Source: RGIG3178 sp942492795 (GTDB taxonomy: Bacteria > Bacillota > Clostridia > Christensenellales > QAND01). Taken from it: DNA of 64,000 bases. Location: the NCBI GenBank assembly GCA_942492795.1, contig OW818639.1, forward strand, positions 1,612,001 through 1,676,000, given 5' to 3'. Positions 26,287 through 35,169 of this stretch are shown here, piece by piece (within the stretch, counting starts at the first letter, position 1; each line of letters begins with the position of its first letter). A program made the position numbers and the translations under genes. The notes beneath the pieces were generated by a model, which saw only the letters and a program-made list of their open reading frames with translations, did no database searches and was not told the DNA's origin.

Positions 26287-28124
26287 GCGATACGATGCTC
26301 TTTCTTCCGATAGCGATTCCCGCGTTGGCCGCGCTGTTGGTTTTCCTCTCGCCCAAGTCCGATCGTATATTTAAGCAAACGGTATCGCTCGGGTCTTCGG
26401 CTATAACATTGGCTGTCGCGATCTTTTTCTTCGGCAAAACAGCGGCATTCACAATGCCCTGGGCTGGCTTCGGCATAGATTTTTCGCTACGGCTTTACCA
26501 GTTCAGCTCGTTTATCGTGTTGGCGGCCAGTGCTTTTACAACATTGATTGTGATGTATGCCCTGTCTTTCCTGCGCGGGAAACCTCGACTTCGCCAATTC
26601 TACGGTTTCCTTTTGCTGACGCTTTCATTTGTCAACGGAGCGGTGCTTGCAAACAACTTGATTTTAATGCTCTTCTTCTGGGAAGGGCTTCTGGTGATGC
26701 TGTATGCTATGATCCTCACGGGAGGGGAGAAGGCTTCGCCCACAGCCATCAAGGCATTGATCATCAATGGTGCTGCGGATCTGTGCCTGATGCTGGGCAT
26801 CGGGCTGACGATATACATCGCCAAAACCGCCGACATGTCTTTGATTTCCGGCATCCCTCTTTCGGGACTCGGTATCCCGGCATTCATTCTGATGATGATA
26901 GGCGCTATTGCCAAAGCGGGCTCCATGCCGTTCCACAGCTGGATTCCGGACGCGGCATCGGACGTGCCGCTGCCGTTTATGGCGTTTCTGCCGGGTGCCA
27001 TCGAAAAGCTGATCGGCATCTATCTTTTGACAAGAGTAAGCCTGGATCTGTTTGACTTTGTTCCCGGCTCCGCAATGAGCATCCTTATGATGTCCATCGG
27101 TGCCGTTACGCTGCTTTGCGCCGTTATGATGGCGCTGATCCAAAAGGACTATAAGCGGCTGCTCGCTTACCACGCCATCAGTCAGGTGGGGTATATGATT
27201 CTGGGCATCGGCACCGCGCTGCCGGTAGGCATCATAGGCGGATTGTTCCACATGATCAACAACGCCATCTTCAAAAGCGGGTTGTTTTTAACAGGCGGCG
27301 CCGTCGAAAAACAAACCGGCACCACCGATCTGCACGAGCTTGGCGGGCTGCGTAAAAAGATGCCTGTTACGTTTGCATGCTTTCTTATCATGGCGCTTTC
27401 CATCGCCGGTGTGCCGCTGTTCAACGGGTTCTATTCCAAGGAGCTGATCTTTGACGGCGCGCTTGAAAGCGGCGTGATCTTCTATATCTGTGCTGCCGTG
27501 GGCGCTTTTTTCACAGCGGCTTCATTTTTGAAGCTTGGTCACGCAGCCTACTTTGGAAAGCCGTCAAAGGCCGCGGAAAAGGCAAAGGAAGCGCCTTTTT
27601 CCATGCTGCTTCCGATGGTGCTACTGGCGGCACTGTGCATCGTCTTCGGCGTTTTCAATGCGCTGCCCCTGGAGCATCTGATTCAGCCAATTTTGGGTGT
27701 GCATGCCGAGGGTGAAGTGTTCTCGGGTTTACTTCCGAAAAATTGGGTGATTGCGGGCATATCGCTCGCAGTGCTGCTGCTTGCCATTGTGAATCACGCG
27801 TACGGCGTCAAAAAGACCGGCAAGGGGTTGGAGGCTGTGGATCATATCCACTATGCGCCGGGGCTTAAGCAGATATACAAGCTTGCCGAACAGAAAGTAT
27901 TTGACCCATACCATATCGGCATGGCCATTATCAACGGACTATCCCATGTATTGCTCAAGATAGACAGGGCGATCGATTGGTTTTACGAAAAAGCGGTCAC
28001 AAACGCTGTCAGTTATGGAAGCTATGCGGTGCGAAAGCCGCACAACGGAACGCATTGGATGTATATCCTTTGGGCGCTGGGCGGTGCCGTATTGGTTGGA
28101 GTTATATTCCTCAGCGTGTTTTAA
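26283..28124 (+). CDS. Antiporter-like membrane subunit, NuoL type with C-terminal arm
   Basis: 613 residues. The 14-helix antiporter core contains LFFWEGLLVML (TM5 Glu), IGAIAKAGSMPFHSWIPDA (TM7 Lys and channel signature) and LIQKDYKRLLAYHAISQ (TM12-equivalent Lys region). Beyond it a ~130-residue extension with KQIYKLAEQKVFDPYHIG and a last membrane helix fits the lateral arm that NuoL stretches along the membrane domain of complex I. It is thus the best candidate for the distal subunit. Confidence 0.87.
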   Translation: MSDTMLFLPIAIPALAALLVFLSPKSDRIFKQTVSLGSSAITLAVAIFFFGKTAAFTMPWAGFGIDFSLRLYQFSSFIVLAASAFTTLIVMYALSFLRGKPRLRQFYGFLLLTLSFVNGAVLANNLILMLFFWEGLLVMLYAMILTGGEKASPTAIKALIINGAADLCLMLGIGLTIYIAKTADMSLISGIPLSGLGIPAFILMMIGAIAKAGSMPFHSWIPDAASDVPLPFMAFLPGAIEKLIGIYLLTRVSLDLFDFVPGSAMSILMMSIGAVTLLCAVMMALIQKDYKRLLAYHAISQVGYMILGIGTALPVGIIGGLFHMINNAIFKSGLFLTGGAVEKQTGTTDLHELGGLRKKMPVTFACFLIMALSIAGVPLFNGFYSKELIFDGALESGVIFYICAAVGAFFTAASFLKLGHAAYFGKPSKAAEKAKEAPFSMLLPMVLLAALCIVFGVFNALPLEHLIQPILGVHAEGEVFSGLLPKNWVIAGISLAVLLLAIVNHAYGVKKTGKGLEAVDHIHYAPGLKQIYKLAEQKVFDPYHIGMAIINGLSHVLLKIDRAIDWFYEKAVTNAVSYGSYAVRKPHNGTHWMYILWALGGAVLVGVIFLSVF

Positions 28125-28237
28125 CCCGCAACGAAGGTTCCTTTCGGGCGTGTCCCGATTTAAAATCCGCCGTCGCGGCAAGCGCTGCGCAGGTGGGAAG
28201 TATGATGGGGAATGCCCCATGAAAAAAGAGGATTCAT

Positions 28238-29650
28238 ATGCCAGCAATCATTCTGTTCATTCCATTGGCCGGTATATTCATACAGAATATACCGAGCCAC
28301 AAAACCGGCGAACGGATTTCCGTTTGGGTGACGGGCACGATTTGCATCGCCATTATGGCGATGGCGGTGACATTCAACGCGCCTTTTTGGCAGGAACTGC
28401 TCAAAGCTGTCAAAATGCCTTTTGGCAGCAACCTGCGCATTGATTTATTGAGCGCAGTCGTTCTTTTCACCATCGGACTCGTAGCGTTGATGGCCGTCGC
28501 CGTAAGCACCAAGAGTGACAGCCTTAACTTTACAAACCTTGTGCTTATTTCGCTGATGGGAATGTGCGGGGTTGCCATGGTACGCGACCTGTTTACCCTG
28601 TACATCTTTCTTGAGATCACCGGTATCGCTTCCTACGTCATGATTGCCATCCGCAGGGAAACAAACGGTTTGGAAGGCGCCTTCAAATATCTTGTGATGT
28701 CCGCTGTTGCAACAGTCATGCTGTTGTCGGCGATCTCGCTGATATACATTGCGGTCGGCAAGCTGGAATTTGCTTCCATAGCGCAGTATCTCAGCGCCGG
28801 GAACCCCGGAGATTGGTCATTGCTGGTAAAGGCTGCACTGGTATTGCTCGTTGCGGCATTCTGTATCAAAGCCGGTGTCGTACCGTTTCACGGTTGGGCA
28901 CCCGGAGCGTATACGGCTGCGCCTCCGGCAGTATCGGTGCTGATGGCAGGCATCGTTACAAAAGCAGGCGGCGTGTACATCATTCTGCGCATGATGAGCG
29001 ATGTGTTTAAAGGAGCGCGGATCGGTTTGCCGTTTATGGTGCTGGGCACACTAAGCATCATCGTTGGCGCTTTGGCAGCCATCGGACAAAAGGATCTCAA
29101 AAAAATGCTGGCGTGGTCCAGCATCAGCCAGATAGGATATATCATCCTCGGTGCAGGAGTGGGTACGCCGCTTGCGCTCACCGGCGCTCTGTTGCACTTT
29201 TTCAACCATGCAGTGTTTAAATCGCTGCTGTTTATCAACTCTGCCGCCGTCGATCAGCAAACCGGAACGCGGGATATGGATAAGCTGGGCGGACTCGCCT
29301 CCAGGATGAAAATCACAGGGTTGACATCCGTCATCGGCTTTCTCTCCACTGCAGGGGTGCCGCCGTTTTCCGGTTTTTGGAGCAAATTGCTCATCATCAT
29401 GGCTTTATGGGCGGCGAAGGACTATGTCTATGCCGTTTTGGCATTGCTGGCAAGCCTTCTTACGCTTGGCTACTTCTTGAAAATGCAGAGAAAAGTCTTC
29501 TTTGGCAAGATAGCGCCCGGCTTGGAAGGAACACAGGAAGGCGGCGTAAAATATACAGCGACCGCCCTGATCCTTTCTTTGATTACCATCGCAGTCGGCG
29601 TGCTTTTTCCGCTGGCGATGCAACTGCTTCAAAATCAGGGGTTGCTGTAA
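28238..29650 (+). CDS. Antiporter-like membrane subunit (NuoN/NuoM, MrpD type)
   Basis: 470 residues with about 14 helices. Channel signature KAGVVPFHGWAPGAYTAAPP, a Glu in YIFLEITGIASY and Lys in IGQKDLKKMLAWSS are present. It is the third ion-channel subunit of the complex, most like NuoN/MrpD. It begins 113 bases after the preceding gene behind AAGAGG, the largest gap between the three antiporter genes. Confidence 0.87.
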   Translation: MPAIILFIPLAGIFIQNIPSHKTGERISVWVTGTICIAIMAMAVTFNAPFWQELLKAVKMPFGSNLRIDLLSAVVLFTIGLVALMAVAVSTKSDSLNFTNLVLISLMGMCGVAMVRDLFTLYIFLEITGIASYVMIAIRRETNGLEGAFKYLVMSAVATVMLLSAISLIYIAVGKLEFASIAQYLSAGNPGDWSLLVKAALVLLVAAFCIKAGVVPFHGWAPGAYTAAPPAVSVLMAGIVTKAGGVYIILRMMSDVFKGARIGLPFMVLGTLSIIVGALAAIGQKDLKKMLAWSSISQIGYIILGAGVGTPLALTGALLHFFNHAVFKSLLFINSAAVDQQTGTRDMDKLGGLASRMKITGLTSVIGFLSTAGVPPFSGFWSKLLIIMALWAAKDYVYAVLALLASLLTLGYFLKMQRKVFFGKIAPGLEGTQEGGVKYTATALILSLITIAVGVLFPLAMQLLQNQGLL

Positions 29651-29696
29651 TGCGTACGAACCATTTTGACGATGCCTTTTCAAAGGAGGTAAGGAA

Positions 29697-30206
29697 TTGA
29701 CGAACAATAGTATAATCTATGTGGTGCTGTTATTGTCTTTGGTTATATCAGCGGTGTGCACCATCATGATGAACAATATACTCAAAGCGGCTATATGGCT
29801 CTCCGGCTGTTCGGCGATACTCACCGTCATCATGTACTTAATGGGCGCAACATTGGCGGCGGTGTTGGAACTGTCCGTATGCGCAGGGCTTATCACCGCG
29901 ATATTCGTCAGCACCATCAGCATGACGGAAGTCGAAACGACAGAAGAATTTGCGTTGAAACGGGTATCGAGGTTCAGACGCTATATTTTTCTTCCTTTCA
30001 TCCTGGTTGCGGTGGGCATAGGCGTCTATATGCTGTGGCCCAATCTGCCGATGTCTGTTGCGGCTGCAACCGCCGGAAGTGATACGTCCGTCAAAACGCT
30101 TTTGTGGGATTCCCACCAACTTGATATATTCGGTCAGATACTTGTGGTTCTGGCCGGGGTTTTCAGTGTGGTCGTGCTATTCCGTTCAAGGACGGTGAAC
30201 AAATAA
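29697..30206 (+). CDS. NuoJ-like membrane subunit
   Basis: 169 residues with five membrane helices. The segment GATLAAVLELSVCAGLITAIFV resembles both NuoJ and the C-terminal part of MrpA/MbhD. In complex I, NuoJ helix 3 rotates during turnover and gates the central water path. The start is TTG at 29697, fixed by AAGGAGG seven bases upstream. It overlaps the next gene by one base (TAATG). Confidence 0.78.
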   Translation: MTNNSIIYVVLLLSLVISAVCTIMMNNILKAAIWLSGCSAILTVIMYLMGATLAAVLELSVCAGLITAIFVSTISMTEVETTEEFALKRVSRFRRYIFLPFILVAVGIGVYMLWPNLPMSVAAATAGSDTSVKTLLWDSHQLDIFGQILVVLAGVFSVVVLFRSRTVNK

Positions 30207-30526
30207 TGCTGACGATGTTTATTGCGGCAATCATCATGATGTTTGCAGTAGGTTTCTATAGTCTTATCGTAACCCGCAGCCTTATCCGCGTGGTCATCGC
30301 ACTGGAGATTATCACAAAAGGTGCGACGCTATTGACGATCATCGCCGGGTCCGTTACGGGCAATATGCCACAAGCCGAGGTGTTTGTCATCATGATGATC
30401 GTCATCGAAGTGATCGTGATGGCTGTTGCGGCGGGCATCATCATCGGCGTGTTCAACAACGCCGGGTCGCTGTTGACCAGAAGCATAACCAACCTGAAAG
30501 AGGATCCGGATAAAGAAAAACCGTGA
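30206..30526 (+). CDS. NuoK-like membrane subunit
   Basis: 106 residues, three membrane helices, the exact NuoK/MrpC/MbhG build. Both functionally important glutamates are kept: one in IALEIITKGATLL (E36 equivalent) and one in MMIVIEVIVMA (E72 equivalent). It should form part of the central ion path linking the catalytic arm to the antiporter subunits. Confidence 0.85.
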   Translation: MLTMFIAAIIMMFAVGFYSLIVTRSLIRVVIALEIITKGATLLTIIAGSVTGNMPQAEVFVIMMIVIEVIVMAVAAGIIIGVFNNAGSLLTRSITNLKEDPDKEKP

Positions 30527-30626
30527 TCCCAAAAACGGACAGAGCGGAGAATTTGGCATTGAAAACCTGGCAGTGTTTATATCACCGACAGCCAACGGTA
30601 TTTCGTAAAAGATAGGAGTGAAGAAC

Positions 30627-30965
30627 TTGAGCTTGCTGTTGTTTCCGGCTGTGGCATTTGCCATTATGCTGTTGTTATCCTGGGGCCTATCCGGCATCGC
30701 TTCGGTTTTTGCGGCCAAGGGTACTGCCTCCAGAGGAAAAGAACGTTCTTACGCCTGCGGACAGGATGTTCCGCAGAACCGTATCCAACCGGATTATGCG
30801 GAGTTTTTTCCGATTGCTTTCTTCTTTACCATCTTGCACGTATCCGCGCTCACCATAGCGACATCGCCAAAGGGAGAGTGGGTTTCCAGCGTGCTCTATG
30901 CCGCGGTCATTTTGCTGGCGCTTCGAGTGCTGTTCAGGAGAGATAAGAATGTCGATCATCGATAA
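30627..30965 (+). CDS. NuoA-like membrane subunit
   Basis: 112 residues, three helices. SYACGQD followed by AEFFPIAFFFTILHVSAL matches the NuoA/ND3 loop (usual form: YECG ... F..A..F..FDVE). The loop cysteine is kept, but the two acidic residues of the FDVE motif are His and Ser here (LHVSAL). In complex I the ND3 loop lies at the quinone cavity. TTG 30627 is preferred as start since AGGAG is eight bases upstream; GTG 30618 overlaps that site. NuoA relatives are uncommon in hydrogenase operons. Confidence 0.7.
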   Translation: MSLLLFPAVAFAIMLLLSWGLSGIASVFAAKGTASRGKERSYACGQDVPQNRIQPDYAEFFPIAFFFTILHVSALTIATSPKGEWVSSVLYAAVILLALRVLFRRDKNVDHR

Positions 30966-31446
30966 AATAGTGACTTGGTCGAGAATGAAATCGCCTTGGA
31001 TCATCCATTTCAACACGGGCGCCTGCAATGCCTGTGACATTGAAATCTTGGCAGCGCTCGCGCCCAAGTACGACTTGGAGCGTTTTGGCGTACAGCTCAA
31101 GGGCACACCCCGACATGCGGATGTGTTGGTTTGTTCAGGCCCCGTCACCATGCAGACGCGGGACAGGCTTATCCGGATCTATGAACAGATGGCGGAACCT
31201 AAGTTTGTCGTAGCGGTCGGCACCTGCGCCTGCTCGGGCGGCGTGTTTGAGAATTGTTATGGCGTTGAAGGCGGCATTGATGCGGCGATTCCGGTATCCG
31301 CCTACATTCCGGGCTGTCCGGCGTCACCGGAAGCCATCATCGACGGCGTGGTAAAACTTTTATCTACGTTGGAACATAAAGAGGAAAAAGCGGCAGAGGG
31401 TCCGCAGGGCGAAACGAATCACGAGGAGGGGAAGCAGGATGCTTGA
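30949..31446 (+). CDS. Small subunit of group 4 [NiFe] hydrogenase (NuoB-like)
   Basis: 165 residues. Cluster ligands are visible as CNAC (C26, C29), GTCACSGG and PGCPASPEAI, the pattern of Ech/HycG small subunits; complex I NuoB has adjacent cysteines instead of CxxC at the first site. It binds the [4Fe-4S] cluster next to the nickel site and passes electrons from the ferredoxin-like subunit. Overlaps the preceding gene by 17 bases; GGAGAG lies before the ATG. A charged 20-residue tail is likely disordered. Confidence 0.9.
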   Translation: MSIIDKIVTWSRMKSPWIIHFNTGACNACDIEILAALAPKYDLERFGVQLKGTPRHADVLVCSGPVTMQTRDRLIRIYEQMAEPKFVVAVGTCACSGGVFENCYGVEGGIDAAIPVSAYIPGCPASPEAIIDGVVKLLSTLEHKEEKAAEGPQGETNHEEGKQDA

Positions 31447-31900
31447 AAAGGAAGAAGCGATCGCGCAAAAGCTTACGCAGAAGTTTCCCGAAACAGCATG
31501 CAAGATCATCCGGCAGCGGAGACTTACAGCCACTGCATCAAGGGAGCAGCTGCTCCAAGTAACGGCCTTTTTAAAGAACGATTTTGGATTCGATTCGCTT
31601 TGTACCATCACGGCGCTCGACTCCGATGAGAACTTTGAGATGATCTATCATTTCGCAAACGCAGGCGTTGTACTGAATCTTAAGGTGACGGCACCGAAGT
31701 CCGATCCGGTGTTTGAAACCGTAACCGGCCTGTACGAAGGTGCGACGCTCTATGAACTGGAAGCGCATAACCTGCTTGGATTGATTGTCAAGGATATACC
31801 GATAGGCATAAAATACCCGCTGCCCGACGATTGGCCGGATGGCGAATACCCGCTTCGCAAGGACTGGAAAAAGTCTGCGGACGAAAAGCTGGGAGGGTAA
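31439..31900 (+). CDS. NuoC/HycE-N-like subunit (30 kDa subunit)
   Basis: 153 residues. The C-terminal PLPDDWPDGEYPLRKDWKK is the diagnostic motif of the 30 kDa subunit (NuoC, EchD, HycE N-terminus). It has no cofactor and packs on the small and large subunits. It overlaps the upstream gene by eight bases, and sits in the order B-C-D as in complex I operons. Confidence 0.9.
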   Translation: MLEKEEAIAQKLTQKFPETACKIIRQRRLTATASREQLLQVTAFLKNDFGFDSLCTITALDSDENFEMIYHFANAGVVLNLKVTAPKSDPVFETVTGLYEGATLYELEAHNLLGLIVKDIPIGIKYPLPDDWPDGEYPLRKDWKKSADEKLGG

Positions 31901-31904
31901 GAGC

Positions 31905-33119
31905 ATGGGAAAAGTAGTGATACCTCTTGGTCCGCAACATCCGGCGCTCAAGGAGCCGGAAAACTTCCTTCTCTCGCTTGACGGCGAAAAGGTGGTTGGT
32001 GCGGCGCTTAACCTCGGATACAACCACAGAGGGATAGAAAAAGCCTGCGAATCGCGGACATACATGCAGGATATTTATCTGATTGAGCGTATCTGCGGCA
32101 TTTGCTCGCATTCGCACTCGACGGCGTTCATCCAAGCCGTGGAAGAAATCGCCGGTGTTGAGATCCCGGCACGCGCGGCATATATCCGCACGCTCGTCGG
32201 GGAGCTGGAACGCCTCCACAGCCATTTGCTCTGGCTGGGCGTTGCGGGGCATGAGCTGGGATTCGACACACTGTTCATGTATTCATGGCGGGATCGGGAA
32301 CTGGTATTGGATCTTTGCGCTATGCTGACAGGAAACCGCGTGAATTACGGCATCAATACCTACGGCGGCGTTCGGCGCGATATCACACCGGAGCAGGCGG
32401 CGGAAGTGCTTAAAATTCTGGATGAACTGGAAGAGCGCGCCAAATATTATCTGGAGCTTGCAGCCGGGGAAAAGACGCTCCAAATGCGCATGTCGCTCGT
32501 TGGAAAGCTCTCTTTTGAAGACGCGCTCAGACTGGGCGCTGCGGGGCCTGTTGCCCGTGCCGCCGGGGTTGATAGGGATGTCCGCCGTGACGATCCTTAT
32601 GCGGCATACGGTGAAATCCCGTTTCAGGTCATAACCGATGATCATGCGGATGTGCTTGGCCGTACCATCGTACGGGCGAAGGAACTTTTCGAAAGCGTCA
32701 AAATCATCCGCTTTGTATTGAACAATCTGCCCGATGGGCCCGTATCGGTAAGATTTCCGCGGCGTGTTCCAATGGGCGAAGCGCTGAGCCGTTACGAAGC
32801 GCCAAGAGGAGAGGACGTGCATTTTGTACGTTCCAACGGCACCGATATACCGGAGCGGGTGAAGGTTCGCGCCCCTACGATGGCCAACGCGGCATCTGTT
32901 GCCTTGATGCTCCAGGGCGGTTATCTGGCGGACGTTCCGATCGTCATTGCCGCCATTGATCCGTGCTTTTCCTGTACGGACCGATCCATTGAGATCCAGG
33001 ATATGAACAGCGGCAAAGAGACTGTTATCGGCTGGAACGCGCTTCGCGAATACAGCATCGCATGGCATAAAGAGCGGGGCTTGGATTTTTCGACAATGAA
33101 ATTCGGAGGTCGCGGTTAA
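31905..33119 (+). CDS. Large (catalytic) subunit of group 4 [NiFe] hydrogenase
   Basis: 404 residues. The nickel-iron ligands are intact: N-terminal RICGICSHSHS gives Cys64 and Cys67, and C-terminal DPCFSCTDR gives Cys354 and Cys357. In complex I NuoD these cysteines are lost, so this is a hydrogenase and not a quinone reductase. GPQHPALKEPE and LGYNHRGIEKA are typical of the Ech/Hyc branch. A 44-residue tail follows DPCFSCTDR, fitting cleavage by the HycI-like protease three genes downstream. It should evolve H2 from reduced ferredoxin while ions are pumped, or run in reverse. ATG 31905 is preceded by GGGAGGG. Confidence 0.94.
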   Translation: MGKVVIPLGPQHPALKEPENFLLSLDGEKVVGAALNLGYNHRGIEKACESRTYMQDIYLIERICGICSHSHSTAFIQAVEEIAGVEIPARAAYIRTLVGELERLHSHLLWLGVAGHELGFDTLFMYSWRDRELVLDLCAMLTGNRVNYGINTYGGVRRDITPEQAAEVLKILDELEERAKYYLELAAGEKTLQMRMSLVGKLSFEDALRLGAAGPVARAAGVDRDVRRDDPYAAYGEIPFQVITDDHADVLGRTIVRAKELFESVKIIRFVLNNLPDGPVSVRFPRRVPMGEALSRYEAPRGEDVHFVRSNGTDIPERVKVRAPTMANAASVALMLQGGYLADVPIVIAAIDPCFSCTDRSIEIQDMNSGKETVIGWNALREYSIAWHKERGLDFSTMKFGGRG

Positions 33120-34055
33120 ATGGCGTTGACGCTTTTCCATATCATCGTGTTCCCGGGTTTTCTGTTTTTGCTGATCTACGGACTTTTCGTCGAGTTCGTG
33201 GACAGGAAACTGTATGCCCGGTTTCAAAACCGTAAAGGACCGCCATGGTTTCAGCCACTTGCCGATCTTGTAAAACTGATGAGCAAGGAGTCGGTCATTC
33301 CTTCGGAAGCGGATCGCCGGTGGTTCAGAGTGCTGCCCATCGTGGCGTTGTCGGCTGTGGCGACTGCCTTTTTGTACGTGCCCATTTGGAGTACGCAGTC
33401 GCTGATGCCTTTTGACGGGGATATCATCGTCATTCTCTATCTGTTAACGATCCCAACGCTTACGTTCTTTTTGGCGGGATGGAATTCTTCGTCCATGTTC
33501 GCTACGCTTGGTGCGGTTCGCACATTAACGCAATTGTTCGCCTACGAGGTTCCGTTGTTTATGGCCATTCTGGGACCGGCGCTTCTGGCAAACACCTGGT
33601 CGTTGTCCGGGATTACGGCGTTTTATGCTGCGAATCCGCTGCTTGCTCTTGTAAATATTCCCGGATTTATAGCGGCCATCATCGCCATGCAGGGCAAGCT
33701 GGAACGCGTGCCGTTTGATACACCGGAAGCCGAAACGGAAATCGTTGCCGGGGCATTTACAGAGTACGGAAGCAGGCATCTGGCCATCTTCCGCCTTGCC
33801 ATCGATATGGAAGCCGTCGTATTGGCCTCCATTCTTTCTGCGGTATTTCTGCCTCCGTATACGTCCAATCCGTTGCTGGGCATCGTGCTTTATGGCAGCA
33901 AGACCCTGTTCGTCGTATTTATCCTCAGCGCTTTCCGATCGGTTATGGCACGGCTTCGCATCGAACAAATGGTTCGGTTCTGCTGGAGTTATCTGACACC
34001 GCTTGCGCTTGCGCAGCTTTTGATAGACCTTTTTGTGAAGGGGTTGGTGAAATGA
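33120..34055 (+). CDS. NuoH/HycD-like membrane anchor subunit
   Basis: 311 residues, eight membrane helices. Q-cavity loop motifs are kept: RFQNRKGPPWFQPLADLVKL, and ERVPFDTPEAETEIVAG with its acidic cluster, followed by EYGSRHLAIFRLA. It links the soluble catalytic subunits to the ion channels. It begins on the base after the large subunit stop. Confidence 0.93.
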   Translation: MALTLFHIIVFPGFLFLLIYGLFVEFVDRKLYARFQNRKGPPWFQPLADLVKLMSKESVIPSEADRRWFRVLPIVALSAVATAFLYVPIWSTQSLMPFDGDIIVILYLLTIPTLTFFLAGWNSSSMFATLGAVRTLTQLFAYEVPLFMAILGPALLANTWSLSGITAFYAANPLLALVNIPGFIAAIIAMQGKLERVPFDTPEAETEIVAGAFTEYGSRHLAIFRLAIDMEAVVLASILSAVFLPPYTSNPLLGIVLYGSKTLFVVFILSAFRSVMARLRIEQMVRFCWSYLTPLALAQLLIDLFVKGLVK

Positions 34056-34420
34056 GCAGAATCAAAGCAGGCAAAATGCTTCCGGCGGCCATTCGGTCGC
34101 TGTTTAGTAAACCTGCGACAGGAAACTATCCGTTTATCAAGGAAGAGCGTCCGGTCAATTACCGCGGACGCCTGGAGTTTGATGCCGAAAAATGCATCGG
34201 ATGCAAGCTGTGCATGCGTGACTGCCCCTCCAACGCCATCGATATAATCAAGATTGGGGATAAGCAATTCAAAGCCGTTGTGCGGCTTGATAAATGCATC
34301 TATTGTGCGCAATGCTGCGACAGCTGCAACCGCGGAGCGCTTAAAGCCACAACACACTATGAACTGGCAAACTTTACGCGCGAAGCTTTGAAGGTGGATA
34401 TCGGCGTTGATAAGCATTGA
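34052..34420 (+). CDS. 2[4Fe-4S] ferredoxin-like subunit (NuoI/HycF)
   Basis: 122 residues. Two cluster motifs: C48, C51, C54, C58 (CIGCKLCMRDCP) and C82, C85, C88, C92 (CIYCAQCCDSCN). The usual proline after the last cysteine is Asn in the second motif, and an extra Cys89 is present. It should take electrons from soluble ferredoxin. There is no gene for an NADH or formate dehydrogenase module in the operon. Start overlaps the previous stop by four bases. Confidence 0.9.
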   Translation: MSRIKAGKMLPAAIRSLFSKPATGNYPFIKEERPVNYRGRLEFDAEKCIGCKLCMRDCPSNAIDIIKIGDKQFKAVVRLDKCIYCAQCCDSCNRGALKATTHYELANFTREALKVDIGVDKH

Positions 34421-34910
34421 GCAATTCCTGAAAAATCTTTTTTCACAGACCGGACGCATCGTCCTGCTGGGTGTCGGATCACATTTGATGGGAGACGATG
34501 CGGCGGGCGTAACCGTGACCGATAGGCTGATTCAGCACCTTGGCGAAAACATACAGGACAGATTCTTTATACTATCGGGCGCTAACGCACCGGAATGCCT
34601 GACCGGCGTTATCAAGAGCATCAAACCGGATAGGGTACTCATCATCGATGCAGCAGACATTAAAGCGGATCCCGGTGAATGCATCGACATCGATCCTGCT
34701 GTCGTTTCGGGCGTATCGTTCTCAACCCATATGCTTCCGCTAAAGGTCATGCTGGTGTATCTGCAAAAGGAAATCGGCTGTCAAACGGTCATACTCGGTA
34801 TTCAGCCGGCGTGTTTGGAGTTTGGGTCGGACATGACACCGCGGGTGCAGGAAACGGTGGAGGAACTGGTACAAACGATCCGAAAGATCATTGAAGATGC
34901 GACGTTATAA
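34407..34910 (+). CDS. hycI: Hydrogenase maturation endopeptidase (HycI/HybD family)
   Basis: 167 residues. GVGSHLMGDDAAG near the N-terminus carries the first nickel-sensing acidic residue, IIDAADIKADPGE the second, and FSTHMLPLKVML the His of the family. These proteases check nickel insertion and clip the large subunit tail. The start is TTG 34407, overlapping the ferredoxin gene by 14 bases; AAGGTGG is ten bases before. The general Hyp maturation genes are not in this window. Confidence 0.88.
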   Translation: MISIEQFLKNLFSQTGRIVLLGVGSHLMGDDAAGVTVTDRLIQHLGENIQDRFFILSGANAPECLTGVIKSIKPDRVLIIDAADIKADPGECIDIDPAVVSGVSFSTHMLPLKVMLVYLQKEIGCQTVILGIQPACLEFGSDMTPRVQETVEELVQTIRKIIEDATL

Positions 34911-34924
34911 AAACGATAGACGAT

Positions 34925-35137
34925 AAAAGGCATCCGCGCAGGATGCCTTTTTGTCATCGACTATGTCGATGACTTCAAGGGGGAATCCAATTCCCCCTTG
35001 AGCAACCCCCAGGAACGCCGTTTTATTGAGAAAAAACTGCGGGCAAAGGTGTTTTCCGACGCACATGTCGCCGGAAAACAGAATTTAACACAATGATATT
35101 GTTTGTCGATATTCTGAGGCATCCGAGCAGGATGCCT
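34925..35137. terminator. Terminator and cluster of tandem hairpins between convergent operons
   Basis: Five hairpins follow one another: GGCATCC/GGATGCC with T5 (34925-34952, the hydrogenase terminator), GTCATCGA/TCGATGAC (34953-34973), a perfect 12-bp stem TCAAGGGGGAAT/ATTCCCCCTTGA (34975-35001), GTTTTCCG/CGGAAAAC (35051-35079) and AGGCATCC/GGATGCCT (35117-35137). The first and last share nearly the same stem and loop. Confidence 0.75.
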
Positions 35138-35169
35138 TTAACATTTTTTAACGATTGTCTGACAGATCG

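Noticed and set aside
24847..34055. Operon read as respiratory complex I (NADH or F420 dehydrogenase)
   Set aside because: The large subunit keeps both CxxC nickel-iron motifs, the small subunit has CxxC, there are no NuoEFG genes, and a hydrogenase protease is present.
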